Virus record (IMG/VR): IMGVR_UViG_3300009785_000142 | Location: 1-20,029 of that record | Origin: a virus | DNA length: 20,029 nt | Reading direction: 5' to 3' (one strand) | Shown here: positions 12,440 through 19,308 of the stretch, in pieces | How the letters are laid out: every line of letters begins with the position of its first letter | How positions within the stretch are numbered: the first letter of the stretch is position 1 | Program-made: the position numbers and the translations under genes | The notes under the pieces: model-generated | The model's input: the letters and a program-made list of their open reading frames with translations, nothing else | What the model was told of the DNA's origin: nothing | Database searches by the model: none

Positions 12440-13861
12440 CTAGTACAACTTGCCAAATGGACCAAATTGCGACCCTCTTTTCTCTGCCAAGTACACCATA
12501 TCTGTAAGCATTTTGTTTCTTTTTGCTTCTGGTATCTTGTAAATACAATAAAGAAAGTCTAGTTCCATTAGCTTTGTATGTGATACACCGTTCTTTAAGT
12601 CAGCCGAGTTGAACGATCTGATCATATTAGGTGTAAAATCACTATTCTTTATACCCGTTTCCGTCTTTTTATTTACAAAATCAAATCTATTTTGGTAAAC
12701 CTTTTTTACTTTATCAAAATCTTTTAAAGTTTTAGGATACATTTGATGTTTGTTTACAAAAAACTTACTAGCATTGTTACCTACACCATACTCTAGTAGT
12801 AATTTGGCTAGTAAATCTAACGGCACTTTACCTACACGAGCAGCTCCAGCACCTTTAAACTTACCATCAAATTTTAAATTCTGATTAAATCCTTTTCCGT
12901 TTTGTCTGACCTGAAATTCGCATACATCATTAGAAGATTTAATATCTATTCTCATATCAGAGGACGATAATGTTTTGTCTGATTGAGTTTTCATATTCAT
13001 AACTGACTTATCTAACTTCATTACAAACTTGGCGTCTTTCATTAATGCGTTTTTAGTATTTACTTCTTCAAATCTTGCTACGTTACCTGATACTTTCTTT
13101 AAAGATACACCTGCTAATTTATTTTTTGCATATAGTATCTTCATCACATCATTTAATTTTGAAATAGATACAGACTTGCCTGCCATGGCCTGATCAATAG
13201 TTTTTCTTACTAAAGTTTCATTACTAATTAACCATATGTCAGCAGGATTCCAACTATCTTTTTTAGATATTTTAAACTTGTCTCTTATTAAGTTAGAGAT
13301 ATAAGTCATAAAACCACCGTCTCTATTATATTCTGTAAAGTTTACACCAGAAAAAACTTCTAACATCTTCTTTTGTTGTTGATAAAAATTATCCAGCCAA
13401 CCATCTTCCATAACATCTGGATATATTGCTACTAGTTCTTTATACTTTACGTCTCTTGATATATCTTCAGGACATGTATACTTCTTTTTATCTTTTAATG
13501 ATCTTTGAATAATCCAAAGTGAGGCAAGTTCTTGTTTCTGTACAACTGTTGCGTCTAGAGAACCTACTGATTTCTTACCTGTCTCTACAAACTTAATTTT
13601 AAATTCTTGTATTATAACGTCTGCTGATTTTTTAGCACCTTGTTTAATGGTTGCGTCATACTTCTTTATTAGTAAATCACATACCTTATAAAAATTTGAA
13701 GGAGTAAGTTTTACTGTGTACGTCTTACTTTTAGTTACCGGAGCGTCATCGCCATAGTAACCACCCTCGTCCATCAATTTTAATATAGATGTAAAATCAC
13801 CTTTTAATTTTGAAGGTACGTGTTGTACCAGTGTTGATAGTGTTGCTAAATTGTATGCCAT
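12440..13861 (-). CDS. Conserved marine-phage protein of unknown function (NPADIW protein)
   Basis: A 473-residue protein. The central region contains QKQELASLWIIQRSLKDKKK (108-127), ELVAIYPDV, WLDNFYQQQKKMLEVFSG, a DGGFM patch (181-185), then ISKKDSWNPADIWLI (198-212). I recall this arrangement, especially NPADIW, in large marine T4-like phage proteins without assigned function. The C-terminal half is basic, with SSNDVCEFQVRQNGKGFNQN and a final FLYCIYKIPEAKRNKM segment. No Walker motif or membrane segment is visible. An MDEGG at 30-34 could be a gp21-type site (weak). The gene stands alone between two promoters and has no ribosome site before its ATG, in line with a transcript starting very close to the start codon. 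Confidence 0.7.
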   Translation of the reverse strand: MAYNLATLSTLVQHVPSKLKGDFTSILKLMDEGGYYGDDAPVTKSKTYTVKLTPSNFYKVCDLLIKKYDATIKQGAKKSADVIIQEFKIKFVETGKKSVGSLDATVVQKQELASLWIIQRSLKDKKKYTCPEDISRDVKYKELVAIYPDVMEDGWLDNFYQQQKKMLEVFSGVNFTEYNRDGGFMTYISNLIRDKFKISKKDSWNPADIWLISNETLVRKTIDQAMAGKSVSISKLNDVMKILYAKNKLAGVSLKKVSGNVARFEEVNTKNALMKDAKFVMKLDKSVMNMKTQSDKTLSSSDMRIDIKSSNDVCEFQVRQNGKGFNQNLKFDGKFKGAGAARVGKVPLDLLAKLLLEYGVGNNASKFFVNKHQMYPKTLKDFDKVKKVYQNRFDFVNKKTETGIKNSDFTPNMIRSFNSADLKNGVSHTKLMELDFLYCIYKIPEAKRNKMLTDMVYLAEKRGSQFGPFGKLY

Positions 13862-13867
13862 AACTTT

Positions 13868-13896
13868 CTTATACCATATTTATAAGAAGATGGCAA
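13868..13896 (-). promoter_or_regulatory. Overlapping sigma70-like and late promoter before the NPADIW gene
   Basis: A -35-like TTGCCA (13891-13896), a 17-base spacer and a -10 TATAAG (13868-13873) end 6 bases before the ATG. The spacer also contains an exact TATAAATA late box (13877-13884), which would start transcription about 9 bases before the ATG. Either reading gives an almost leaderless mRNA. The two overlapping signals could give expression both early and late. Confidence 0.5.
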
Positions 13897-13899
13897 GTA

Positions 13900-14163
13900 C
13901 TATATGTTGTTAATCCATAGAAACTTTGGAACACCACCGTTCATTTCCCACACTCTATTTTTGTTTTGAAATTTAACTAGTTTATCTGCGTCTTCTTCAA
14001 AAAAATAATGTGCAATAATATTATTAGTTGGTTTCTCTTTAACTTGCCATATAATCTTACGACCTTTCTTAACCATCTTCTTTGAATAAGATACCTTATC
14101 GTAATCTTTATTTGCTCTAGGTCTTCTATCTTCTTTATTAAATCTTACTTTTTGTGTAGCCAT
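13900..14163 (-). CDS. Small basic hypothetical protein
   Basis: An 87-residue, strongly basic protein. The first 35 residues are rich in Lys and Arg (NKEDRRPRANKDYDKVSYSK), and the rest has alternating strand-like segments (KIIWQVKEKP, NIIAHYFFEEDADKLVKFQN) ending in a Trp-containing tail (VWEMNGGVPKFLWINNI). I recognise no family. It starts one base after the stop of the gp41 helicase gene and has no ribosome site, so it is probably translated by coupling with the helicase. That position and its charge suggest a nucleic-acid-associated role (inference only). Confidence 0.6.
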   Translation of the reverse strand: MATQKVRFNKEDRRPRANKDYDKVSYSKKMVKKGRKIIWQVKEKPTNNIIAHYFFEEDADKLVKFQNKNRVWEMNGGVPKFLWINNI

Positions 14164-14164
14164 A

Positions 14165-15532
14165 TTATACTTTAAAATCCGAAAATTTATCGTAAGGGTT
14201 ATCTATTTTTTTAGGTTCTGGTCCTTTGTCTACAATGTTTTGAGCATTGTTTTCAACATCATATAGTTTCATCTTGGCTCTATCTACACCTATAATGAAA
14301 GAACGATGTAAAGAAGGATCGTTATACCTATTCTTTAATTGTTTTACTTTCATTTGTCCTAACTGCTCTAGCTCTTCATTAGACATCAAAGCAAACATAA
14401 AGTCTGCCGTTGCTGGAAGACCAAATGATTCAGATGTATCTTCTAAACCAATATCAGTTGAAACAAATCCTGTTCTAGTTGTTTGAGTTGCACTAAAGAT
14501 AGGCATATCAAACTCTACGGCAAGTCCTCTTAATTCTTCAGCGATTGCCTTAATATAAAAATACGATGATATATTACCACCTTTAAATCTACTACTAGAA
14601 CAAATGTTTAGATAATCAATAAACAACACTTGTGGTTTAAAACTTTTCTTTAAAGACAGTTCATTTAATAAACTTCTAAAGTGACCACTATGAGCAGACG
14701 CTGTAGGATATTCTTTTATAATTAATTGACCTTTAGTCTTATCTTTAATTTTTGTTATCTTATCTTCATATAATGATTTTGGCATATCATGTAGATCGTC
14801 CATAGAAACATCTAATAAGTTAGCGTCTATTCTTTCTGCAATTCTTTCCTCTGCCATTTCTAAAGTAATATATAATACGTTTAATCCTTGTGCTAAGAAA
14901 CTAGCAGCTACGTGGCACATGAACAATGATTTACCAACACCTGTACCTGCAAGAGCAATATTTAAAGTCTTACTTGGTACACCACCTTTTGTAATTCTAT
15001 TGAAGTAACCTAAATCAAATTGATACTTCTTTTCTTTTGTATGATACCAATTAAATCTTTCATCACTGTCGTTAAGATAGTCATGCCCGATATGATTGTC
15101 AAATGAAACTGATAAGGCGTCTGCCAAGATACTTGGTATCGCCTCCGATTGTCTCTCTTTGTCTTTACCATCAAGTATCTTAATACCATCAAGTACGGCA
15201 TTATGTACTGCTCTATCTTTACAAAACTTTTCTGTAGTATCTATAAGCCATTTTGAATCAACATCTTCAGGACTTAACTGTGCCACTAAATCTTTTACAC
15301 CAGCAACGTCTTGATCATTTAAATCTTTTCTGTAACCCATTTCAACCAAAATGGTTTCTTTAGTAGGAAGATTCTGATACTTCTCAACAAAGGAATATAT
15401 TTCTGAAAACAATATTGATTCTTCTCTTTTAGAAAAGTATATGTCTTTTAAAAACGGTATTGCTTTTCGCATATACAGTTCGTTAAACATTAAGTTTCTT
15501 AATATGGTGACTTCTATTCTTTCGTTATTCAC
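14165..15532 (-). CDS. 41: Replicative DNA helicase, T4 gp41-like (DnaB family)
   Basis: A 455-residue RecA-fold hexameric helicase that unwinds duplex DNA at the phage replication fork together with the primase. Walker A is AGTGVGKS (195-202), the catalytic Glu lies in YITLEMAE (E225), Walker B is VLFIDYLNI (D306), and the sensor motif is SATQTTR (348-354). The N-terminus (RIEVTILRNLMFNELYMRKA) aligns with the start of T4 gp41, and the length is close to that of T4 gp41. The start codon is GTG, with AAAGGT upstream; no ATG exists until codon 15, which would cut into the conserved region. The C-terminus ends with Pro/Lys-rich residues and KFSDFKV. It is located downstream of uvsX, as in T4. 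Confidence 0.93.
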   Translation of the reverse strand: MNNERIEVTILRNLMFNELYMRKAIPFLKDIYFSKREESILFSEIYSFVEKYQNLPTKETILVEMGYRKDLNDQDVAGVKDLVAQLSPEDVDSKWLIDTTEKFCKDRAVHNAVLDGIKILDGKDKERQSEAIPSILADALSVSFDNHIGHDYLNDSDERFNWYHTKEKKYQFDLGYFNRITKGGVPSKTLNIALAGTGVGKSLFMCHVAASFLAQGLNVLYITLEMAEERIAERIDANLLDVSMDDLHDMPKSLYEDKITKIKDKTKGQLIIKEYPTASAHSGHFRSLLNELSLKKSFKPQVLFIDYLNICSSSRFKGGNISSYFYIKAIAEELRGLAVEFDMPIFSATQTTRTGFVSTDIGLEDTSESFGLPATADFMFALMSNEELEQLGQMKVKQLKNRYNDPSLHRSFIIGVDRAKMKLYDVENNAQNIVDKGPEPKKIDNPYDKFSDFKV

Positions 15533-15848
15533 TGAACTCTACCTTTCCATTATTTAATTGTTGTTCCATTACTTCTATCAATATGTCACCTATGTAATCT
15601 ATAAACTCTTGGTTCTCAATGTCTTTTGATTCTGGATTGGTTAGTATATCATAATCAAACTTCATTGGCAATGTACCATCTGGCTTTTCGTCTTTAGCAA
15701 ACGCAACTTTACCGTACTTGTAGATTACATTTCTGTACTTATCTTCAAGTAACTTTATAGCCGTAAAATCGTCACCAGTCTTTTGTGCAAAGACATACTT
15801 CTTATTCTTCGTCTGATCCGTATTTGAATTTTTTGTTGGCGTATTCAT
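15525..15848 (-). CDS. Small acidic hypothetical protein between uvsX and gene 41
   Basis: A 107-residue protein. The N-terminal 17 residues are polar and probably disordered. The body contains [38 protein letters not shown] and a helical C-terminus ([19 protein letters not shown]). I recall a small uncharacterised gene at this position in other marine T4-like phages; in T4 this slot holds gene 40. It overlaps the end of uvsX by 47 bases, unusually long for this window. There is no good ribosome site and no later ATG before the conserved part, so the true start may be non-canonical. A role linked to replication or recombination follows from position only. Confidence 0.68.
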   Translation of the reverse strand: MNTPTKNSNTDQTKNKKYVFAQKTGDDFTAIKLLEDKYRNVIYKYGKVAFAKDEKPDGTLPMKFDYDILTNPESKDIENQEFIDYIGDILIEVMEQQLNNGKVEFSE

Positions 15849-16821
15849 CTATTTTGGTTAATATCTCCTTTGTAAAATACTTTTCTGGATCGTCATTGAT
15901 GGTTTTACCAAACACCTTACCTTGTGGTGTTTCAAATCTTGTAGAAGTTTTGGTAAAGATACCGGCTGCTTCTGCCATATCTAATAAACCATAGTGCTTA
16001 TCAAGACCTTTTTTATAGGTTAACTTAACATCAATTTGTGCGTTTTCTTTTGTCAATCTAGACTTATAATTTTTACAATGTATAATATTACCAACTACTT
16101 CCGTACCTTCTTTTTCTTTACGTTTACTTAAATAGATGATTGATGAGGCAGCGTATTTTAGTCCTGAACCACCTCCCATTTCTTTTTGAGGGAACATTGA
16201 ACCAATAACATCATACGTATGATTGGTCATAATCATAGGAATACCTGCTTTACCTAGTTTCAATGTTAATACTCTAAAAGTTGACTTAACAATTTGTGAT
16301 CTTGTCATGTCTCTTGTTTCTTTACCAGCGGCTGTGTCTTCCATTTCTTTCGTAGTAGATAACATACCTAAACTATCTAATACAAACAACAAAGGTTTTC
16401 TAGTCTTCTCTGGTTGTTCTAAATATTTGTCAATAATTTTTATTGATTGAGCTCTAAATTCTTGTACTGTAGCAACTGGTACAACAACCATTCTAGTACC
16501 ATCAACACCACGACTTTCAATCATGTCTTTTGATACGGCACTTTCTGATTCAAAGTAAATAACACCAGCGTCTTTGTTTACATCTAAAAAATTCTGTACA
16601 ATACCTAATGCAAAAAATGTTTTACCTGTTGCTGCCTCGCCGGCGATTGCTGTAATTTTGTTTGCTGGTAATCCACCATAGATACTACCAGATAGTAGAG
16701 CATTAAAAGAATAAGAACCTGTGTCAATGAAACTTGATACATCACTATCCATACCATCACTTACTAAGCCTGCATACTCATTTCCACTCTCTTTGATTAT
16801 GTCTTTTAAAAAATCACTCAT
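15802..16821 (-). CDS. uvsX: UvsX-like recombinase (RecA family)
   Basis: A 339-residue RecA-family strand-exchange protein that forms filaments on single-stranded DNA and starts recombination-dependent replication in T4-like phages. Walker A is GEAATGKT (61-68), the catalytic Glu lies in YFESES (E91/E93), and Walker B is LLFVLDSLG (D149). Other family features are [20 protein letters not shown], the [14 protein letters not shown] region with the sensor residue, and the DNA-binding-loop-type segment [16 protein letters not shown]. Length and order match UvsX rather than bacterial RecA, which has an extra C-terminal domain. It has its own near-consensus promoter and AAGGAG 8 bases before the ATG, so strong expression is expected, probably earlier than the structural genes. 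Confidence 0.94.
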   Translation of the reverse strand: MSDFLKDIIKESGNEYAGLVSDGMDSDVSSFIDTGSYSFNALLSGSIYGGLPANKITAIAGEAATGKTFFALGIVQNFLDVNKDAGVIYFESESAVSKDMIESRGVDGTRMVVVPVATVQEFRAQSIKIIDKYLEQPEKTRKPLLFVLDSLGMLSTTKEMEDTAAGKETRDMTRSQIVKSTFRVLTLKLGKAGIPMIMTNHTYDVIGSMFPQKEMGGGSGLKYAASSIIYLSKRKEKEGTEVVGNIIHCKNYKSRLTKENAQIDVKLTYKKGLDKHYGLLDMAEAAGIFTKTSTRFETPQGKVFGKTINDDPEKYFTKEILTKIDEYANKKFKYGSDEE

Positions 16822-16850
16822 ATTATTATCTCCTTAATTATAATGTACTA

Positions 16851-16879
16851 ACTATAACATATCTTTTAGATATTGTCAA
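16851..16879 (-). promoter_or_regulatory. Near-consensus sigma70-type promoter of uvsX with palindromic spacer
   Basis: TTGACA (16874-16879), a 17-base spacer and TATAGT (16851-16856) precede uvsX. The -35 overlaps the TGA stop codon (16876-16878) of the preceding gene. The spacer holds a perfect inverted repeat, ATATCT-TTT-AGATAT (16859-16873), placed where a repressor or activator could bind. The predicted leader of about 23 bases carries the AAGGAG site. Confidence 0.75.
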
Positions 16880-17178
16880 GCTTGTACTGTTTTCATTTTC
16901 TTAAAGGACACCTTAAATTTCTTTGGTGTTCCTTCGTTCCATAGTCTATACTTCTCATCTTGTGGAACCCAATCTTTAGGTGGCTCTTCATACTCGTCCG
17001 GTTGTATTTTGTTCCATAAATCTTTTTTTAGTTCATCACCGTTTTTACCATTGGTAAACCTAAAGTTTGAACCTATATTGTCGCATACATTACATAGTTG
17101 TTCGTAATTGTATTCTCTCTTCCTTTGGAAGTCCCAATATTCTTTTAATTCGTTATAGTGATTCTCTGCTATTGCCAT
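16876..17178 (-). CDS. Small hypothetical protein upstream of uvsX
   Basis: A protein of about 100 residues. I prefer the ATG at 17178 because AGGTGA lies 5 bases before it. A GTG nine bases further upstream (17187), overlapping the previous stop as GTGA, is the alternative. The sequence is rich in Trp, Tyr, Lys and Glu (NHYNELKEYWDFQRKREYNY, then LWNKIQPDEYEEPPKDWVPQ) and contains two Cys in CNVCDNIG. I recognise no family. A winged or small alpha/beta fold is possible, but nothing identifies its function. It closes the accessory cluster, and its stop codon forms part of the uvsX -35 box. Confidence 0.6.
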   Translation of the reverse strand: MAIAENHYNELKEYWDFQRKREYNYEQLCNVCDNIGSNFRFTNGKNGDELKKDLWNKIQPDEYEEPPKDWVPQDEKYRLWNEGTPKKFKVSFKKMKTVQA

Positions 17179-17183
17179 CAATG

Positions 17184-18287
17184 TCACCTGATAATGTCTA
17201 TTTCTGCCTCTGGTGTCCAGATTTCTAAATCATTCCTTAATCTACCATCTTCTTTTAGTTTATTATATCTTGATTCTGCTTTCTTTTTCCACCATTGTAT
17301 GATATTATTTAGTTCAAATTTATCCCAATTCTCACCTTTGATTATTTCTTTAGTGTTATCTTTTACTATATCTAGATAGTTCTTGATACCATAGTCACTA
17401 ACATAGTATCTTTTTCTTTCAGTTAGTTTCTTTGCATTACTTATAGTTGTATTAAAAGTTTCTAAATTATTACCTGATAGTGATCTTTTAACTAAAGCAA
17501 TTATAGCTTGTGTTTGTTTTAATTTTCTACTTGAAGCGTCTTGTTTAACAAGTTGACCAACGCAATCTTCAGCATAGTCAGATAGGTCATGGAAAGGTTT
17601 GCCATGTATCAAAGGTATGAAGTCACTATCAGTTAAACCTTTGTATCTTAAATAAGGCTTCATGCCATCATATTGACTTGATGATTTACTATTACCATAT
17701 AAACTTGTAGTTTCAAATAATGATAAGTTCATACCATATTTTGTATTTAATTTTTCTCTTATAGTGTGACTACAACATATAGCTGCTAATAGTTTACCAC
17801 CTAGGTAATTAAAACCAAAAGGTTGAGTTGGTACTATAACAAATCCCATAATAGAAGTCTTATTAAAACTTACTAATTCTGGTACATGAGTTAATAATTC
17901 GTTTCTTGGTTTCATGTTTATAACAGGAGAACCACATCTTATAAAACCTACCCATTGACCACTATTCTTTTCTCTTATTGCAATCTTTAAATTTTTACCA
18001 GGTACACTTGACATATTAGTATGAGAAGAAGTCATATTTAATAATGTATCATACGTCTCATTATCTGGTTCTAATATTTCAAAGTCCATATCTTTAGGTG
18101 ACATATCAAAGTTTGAAAATATTTCACCCTCTAAACCCATTCCAGGTAATGCAGCCGGTACATCTGATATTTGAGATAGTTTTTGATCTCTCATATACTG
18201 ATCTATACGACTAAACTTACCGAAGTAATCATTAAATATGTTAGCACAATACAATGCCTGTTCAGTAGTTAATGTTTTAGTTTTCAT
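17184..18287 (-). CDS. DruA-like (DUF4338-like) protein
   Basis: A 367-residue protein. The region 100-230 resembles the DUF4338 family, which includes DruA of the Druantia antiphage system: IAIREKNSGQWVGFIRCGSP (102-121), PFGFNYLGGKLLAAICCSH (156-174), REKLNTKYGMNLSLFETTSL (177-196), SSSQYDGMK (202-210) and YLRYKGLTDSDFIPL (212-226). In that family the LGGKLLA, TTSLYG and SxQYxxL patches are the hallmarks. The N-terminal 95 residues and a basic C-terminal helical region (about 250-367, with IIQWWKKKAESRYNKL) are family variants. The biochemical activity of DruA is not established to my knowledge. No other Druantia gene (DruE-like helicase) is in this window. It has a strong own promoter but no ribosome site. 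Family assignment is from recalled motifs. Confidence 0.62.
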   Translation of the reverse strand: MKTKTLTTEQALYCANIFNDYFGKFSRIDQYMRDQKLSQISDVPAALPGMGLEGEIFSNFDMSPKDMDFEILEPDNETYDTLLNMTSSHTNMSSVPGKNLKIAIREKNSGQWVGFIRCGSPVINMKPRNELLTHVPELVSFNKTSIMGFVIVPTQPFGFNYLGGKLLAAICCSHTIREKLNTKYGMNLSLFETTSLYGNSKSSSQYDGMKPYLRYKGLTDSDFIPLIHGKPFHDLSDYAEDCVGQLVKQDASSRKLKQTQAIIALVKRSLSGNNLETFNTTISNAKKLTERKRYYVSDYGIKNYLDIVKDNTKEIIKGENWDKFELNNIIQWWKKKAESRYNKLKEDGRLRNDLEIWTPEAEIDIIR

Positions 18288-18293
18288 AGTTAT

Positions 18294-18322
18294 AGTATAT
18301 CATGTTTAATTAAATTTGTCAA
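18294..18322 (-). promoter_or_regulatory. Strong sigma70-like promoter, leaderless spacing (DruA-like gene)
   Basis: TTGACA (18317-18322) is a perfect -35 box. A 17-base spacer leads to TATACT (18294-18299). Six bases (18288-18293) remain before the ATG, and no Shine-Dalgarno sequence is present, so the mRNA is predicted to start at or next to the start codon. The -35 lies in the last codons of the methyltransferase gene, and its stop codon lies inside a TTTAATTAAA palindrome (18305-18314) in the spacer. Confidence 0.65.
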
Positions 18323-18857
18323 CCTGGTTTCCCCATACGTCCCAGCCAGGCATAGAAGTTCTAGCAAATAATTCTATTCTTGGTAAATCACCACACAATT
18401 CAACTATATCACTTCGTATTCTATCTGGTTTTCTACTGTGTTCTCTACGTTCACTCACAACTAATCTATCTACATTTTTACCAACTCTTTTAGGTTTACC
18501 TTTTGTTGCCAAGATACATGTTTCAGTGTTGGCCCTAGTCCAATATCCAGGTCCTTTAAAGAAGTAATTTTTTATTCTAGTCTTATTTGTTTTTGCCCAT
18601 GTGAAACCTACTGTCTTGTATGTAAATCCCCACTTCTCAACTAGAGGTATTTGTTTGTGTAATAATGGGTCTGTACACCACATAAACAATACACAATCGG
18701 TATCTGCAAGATCACCTATTGGTAAATTTTCTATATCTTTCATTGTCATAGTAGGATAATGTTTATCTGGATTAGTCTGAGCAGTTTCATTATTATAATT
18801 CTGGAAATGCCAAGGAGGATCGGCATAGATTATGTTATATTTTTTTGTTGAGATCAT
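18306..18857 (-). CDS. MT-A70-type adenine-N6 methyltransferase
   Basis: A 183-residue SAM-dependent methyltransferase that is predicted to methylate the N6 of adenine. The catalytic motif is ADPPW (12-16), the form typical of MT-A70 members. Other conserved parts are VLFMWCTDP (56-64), KGPGYWTRANTETCILATKG (101-120), REHSRKPD (138-145), probably SAM- or target-binding, and IELFARTSMPGWDVWGNQ (161-178), all characteristic of the phage/bacterial branch. No separate target-recognition domain or partner restriction enzyme is visible. It could protect phage DNA from host nucleases or regulate transcription. The ATG at 18857 is preferred to a TTG six bases upstream. The start lies inside the preceding gene (23-base overlap). 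Confidence 0.88.
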   Translation of the reverse strand: MISTKKYNIIYADPPWHFQNYNNETAQTNPDKHYPTMTMKDIENLPIGDLADTDCVLFMWCTDPLLHKQIPLVEKWGFTYKTVGFTWAKTNKTRIKNYFFKGPGYWTRANTETCILATKGKPKRVGKNVDRLVVSERREHSRKPDRIRSDIVELCGDLPRIELFARTSMPGWDVWGNQVDKFN

Positions 18858-19308
18858 ATTCAAAATTTTGTGTTACATCATTTATATGTACTTGTTTAGC
18901 ACCGTTCTTAATGTGAAAATGAGTTGCCATTGGTGTTAGAGGAGATAAAGTAACTAGTCTTTTATATTGTTTTTCTTTTACATACTTGGCTAGTTTATTA
19001 ATAATCTCTTGACCTGCACCTCGTTTACGAGACCATACTGTATATGCAACAACAACGTTACCGTCTTTTACTCTGGACATATAATCCATTTCTCTAACAG
19101 TATGTGGCACTTCAGGACAAACTGCAATACAAACAATTGCTATAATCTTATCTTCGTATTTTAATCCTAGTATCTTTCTATCGTGTGTAATTCTAAAACC
19201 TAGAGTCAGTTCAGGTCTAACTGGATCCTCGGATACATCTATGTCGTCTAGTTCAACTAGTTCAGTACCTTTAACCCACTTAAAAAAGTCTTCTATATAT
19301 TTTTTCAT
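18835..19308 (-). CDS. GNAT-like acetyltransferase
   Basis: A 157-residue protein with the size and layout of a GNAT-family acyltransferase. A beta-rich centre (KILGLKYEDKIIAIVCIAVC, 45-64) is followed by an acetyl-CoA-binding motif A: VVVAYTVWSRKRGAGQEIIN (86-105), where RKRGAGQ takes the place of the family's (R/Q)xxGx(G/A). Motif B is similar to MATHFHIKNGAKQV (127-140). It would transfer an acyl group from CoA to an amine on an unknown substrate, possibly a host protein or small molecule. The gene directly follows the polymerase stop (TAG then ATG), so it is probably co-translated. Substrate and role cannot be read from sequence; the family call rests on motif A and fold pattern. Confidence 0.68.
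   Translation of the reverse strand: MKKYIEDFFKWVKGTELVELDDIDVSEDPVRPELTLGFRITHDRKILGLKYEDKIIAIVCIAVCPEVPHTVREMDYMSRVKDGNVVVAYTVWSRKRGAGQEIINKLAKYVKEKQYKRLVTLSPLTPMATHFHIKNGAKQVHINDVTQNFEYDLNKKI

Noticed and set aside
14164-14186. TATAAT directly before the ATG of the 87-residue gene
   Set aside because: No -35-like hexamer lies at a workable distance, and a start after this -10 would fall inside the coding region.
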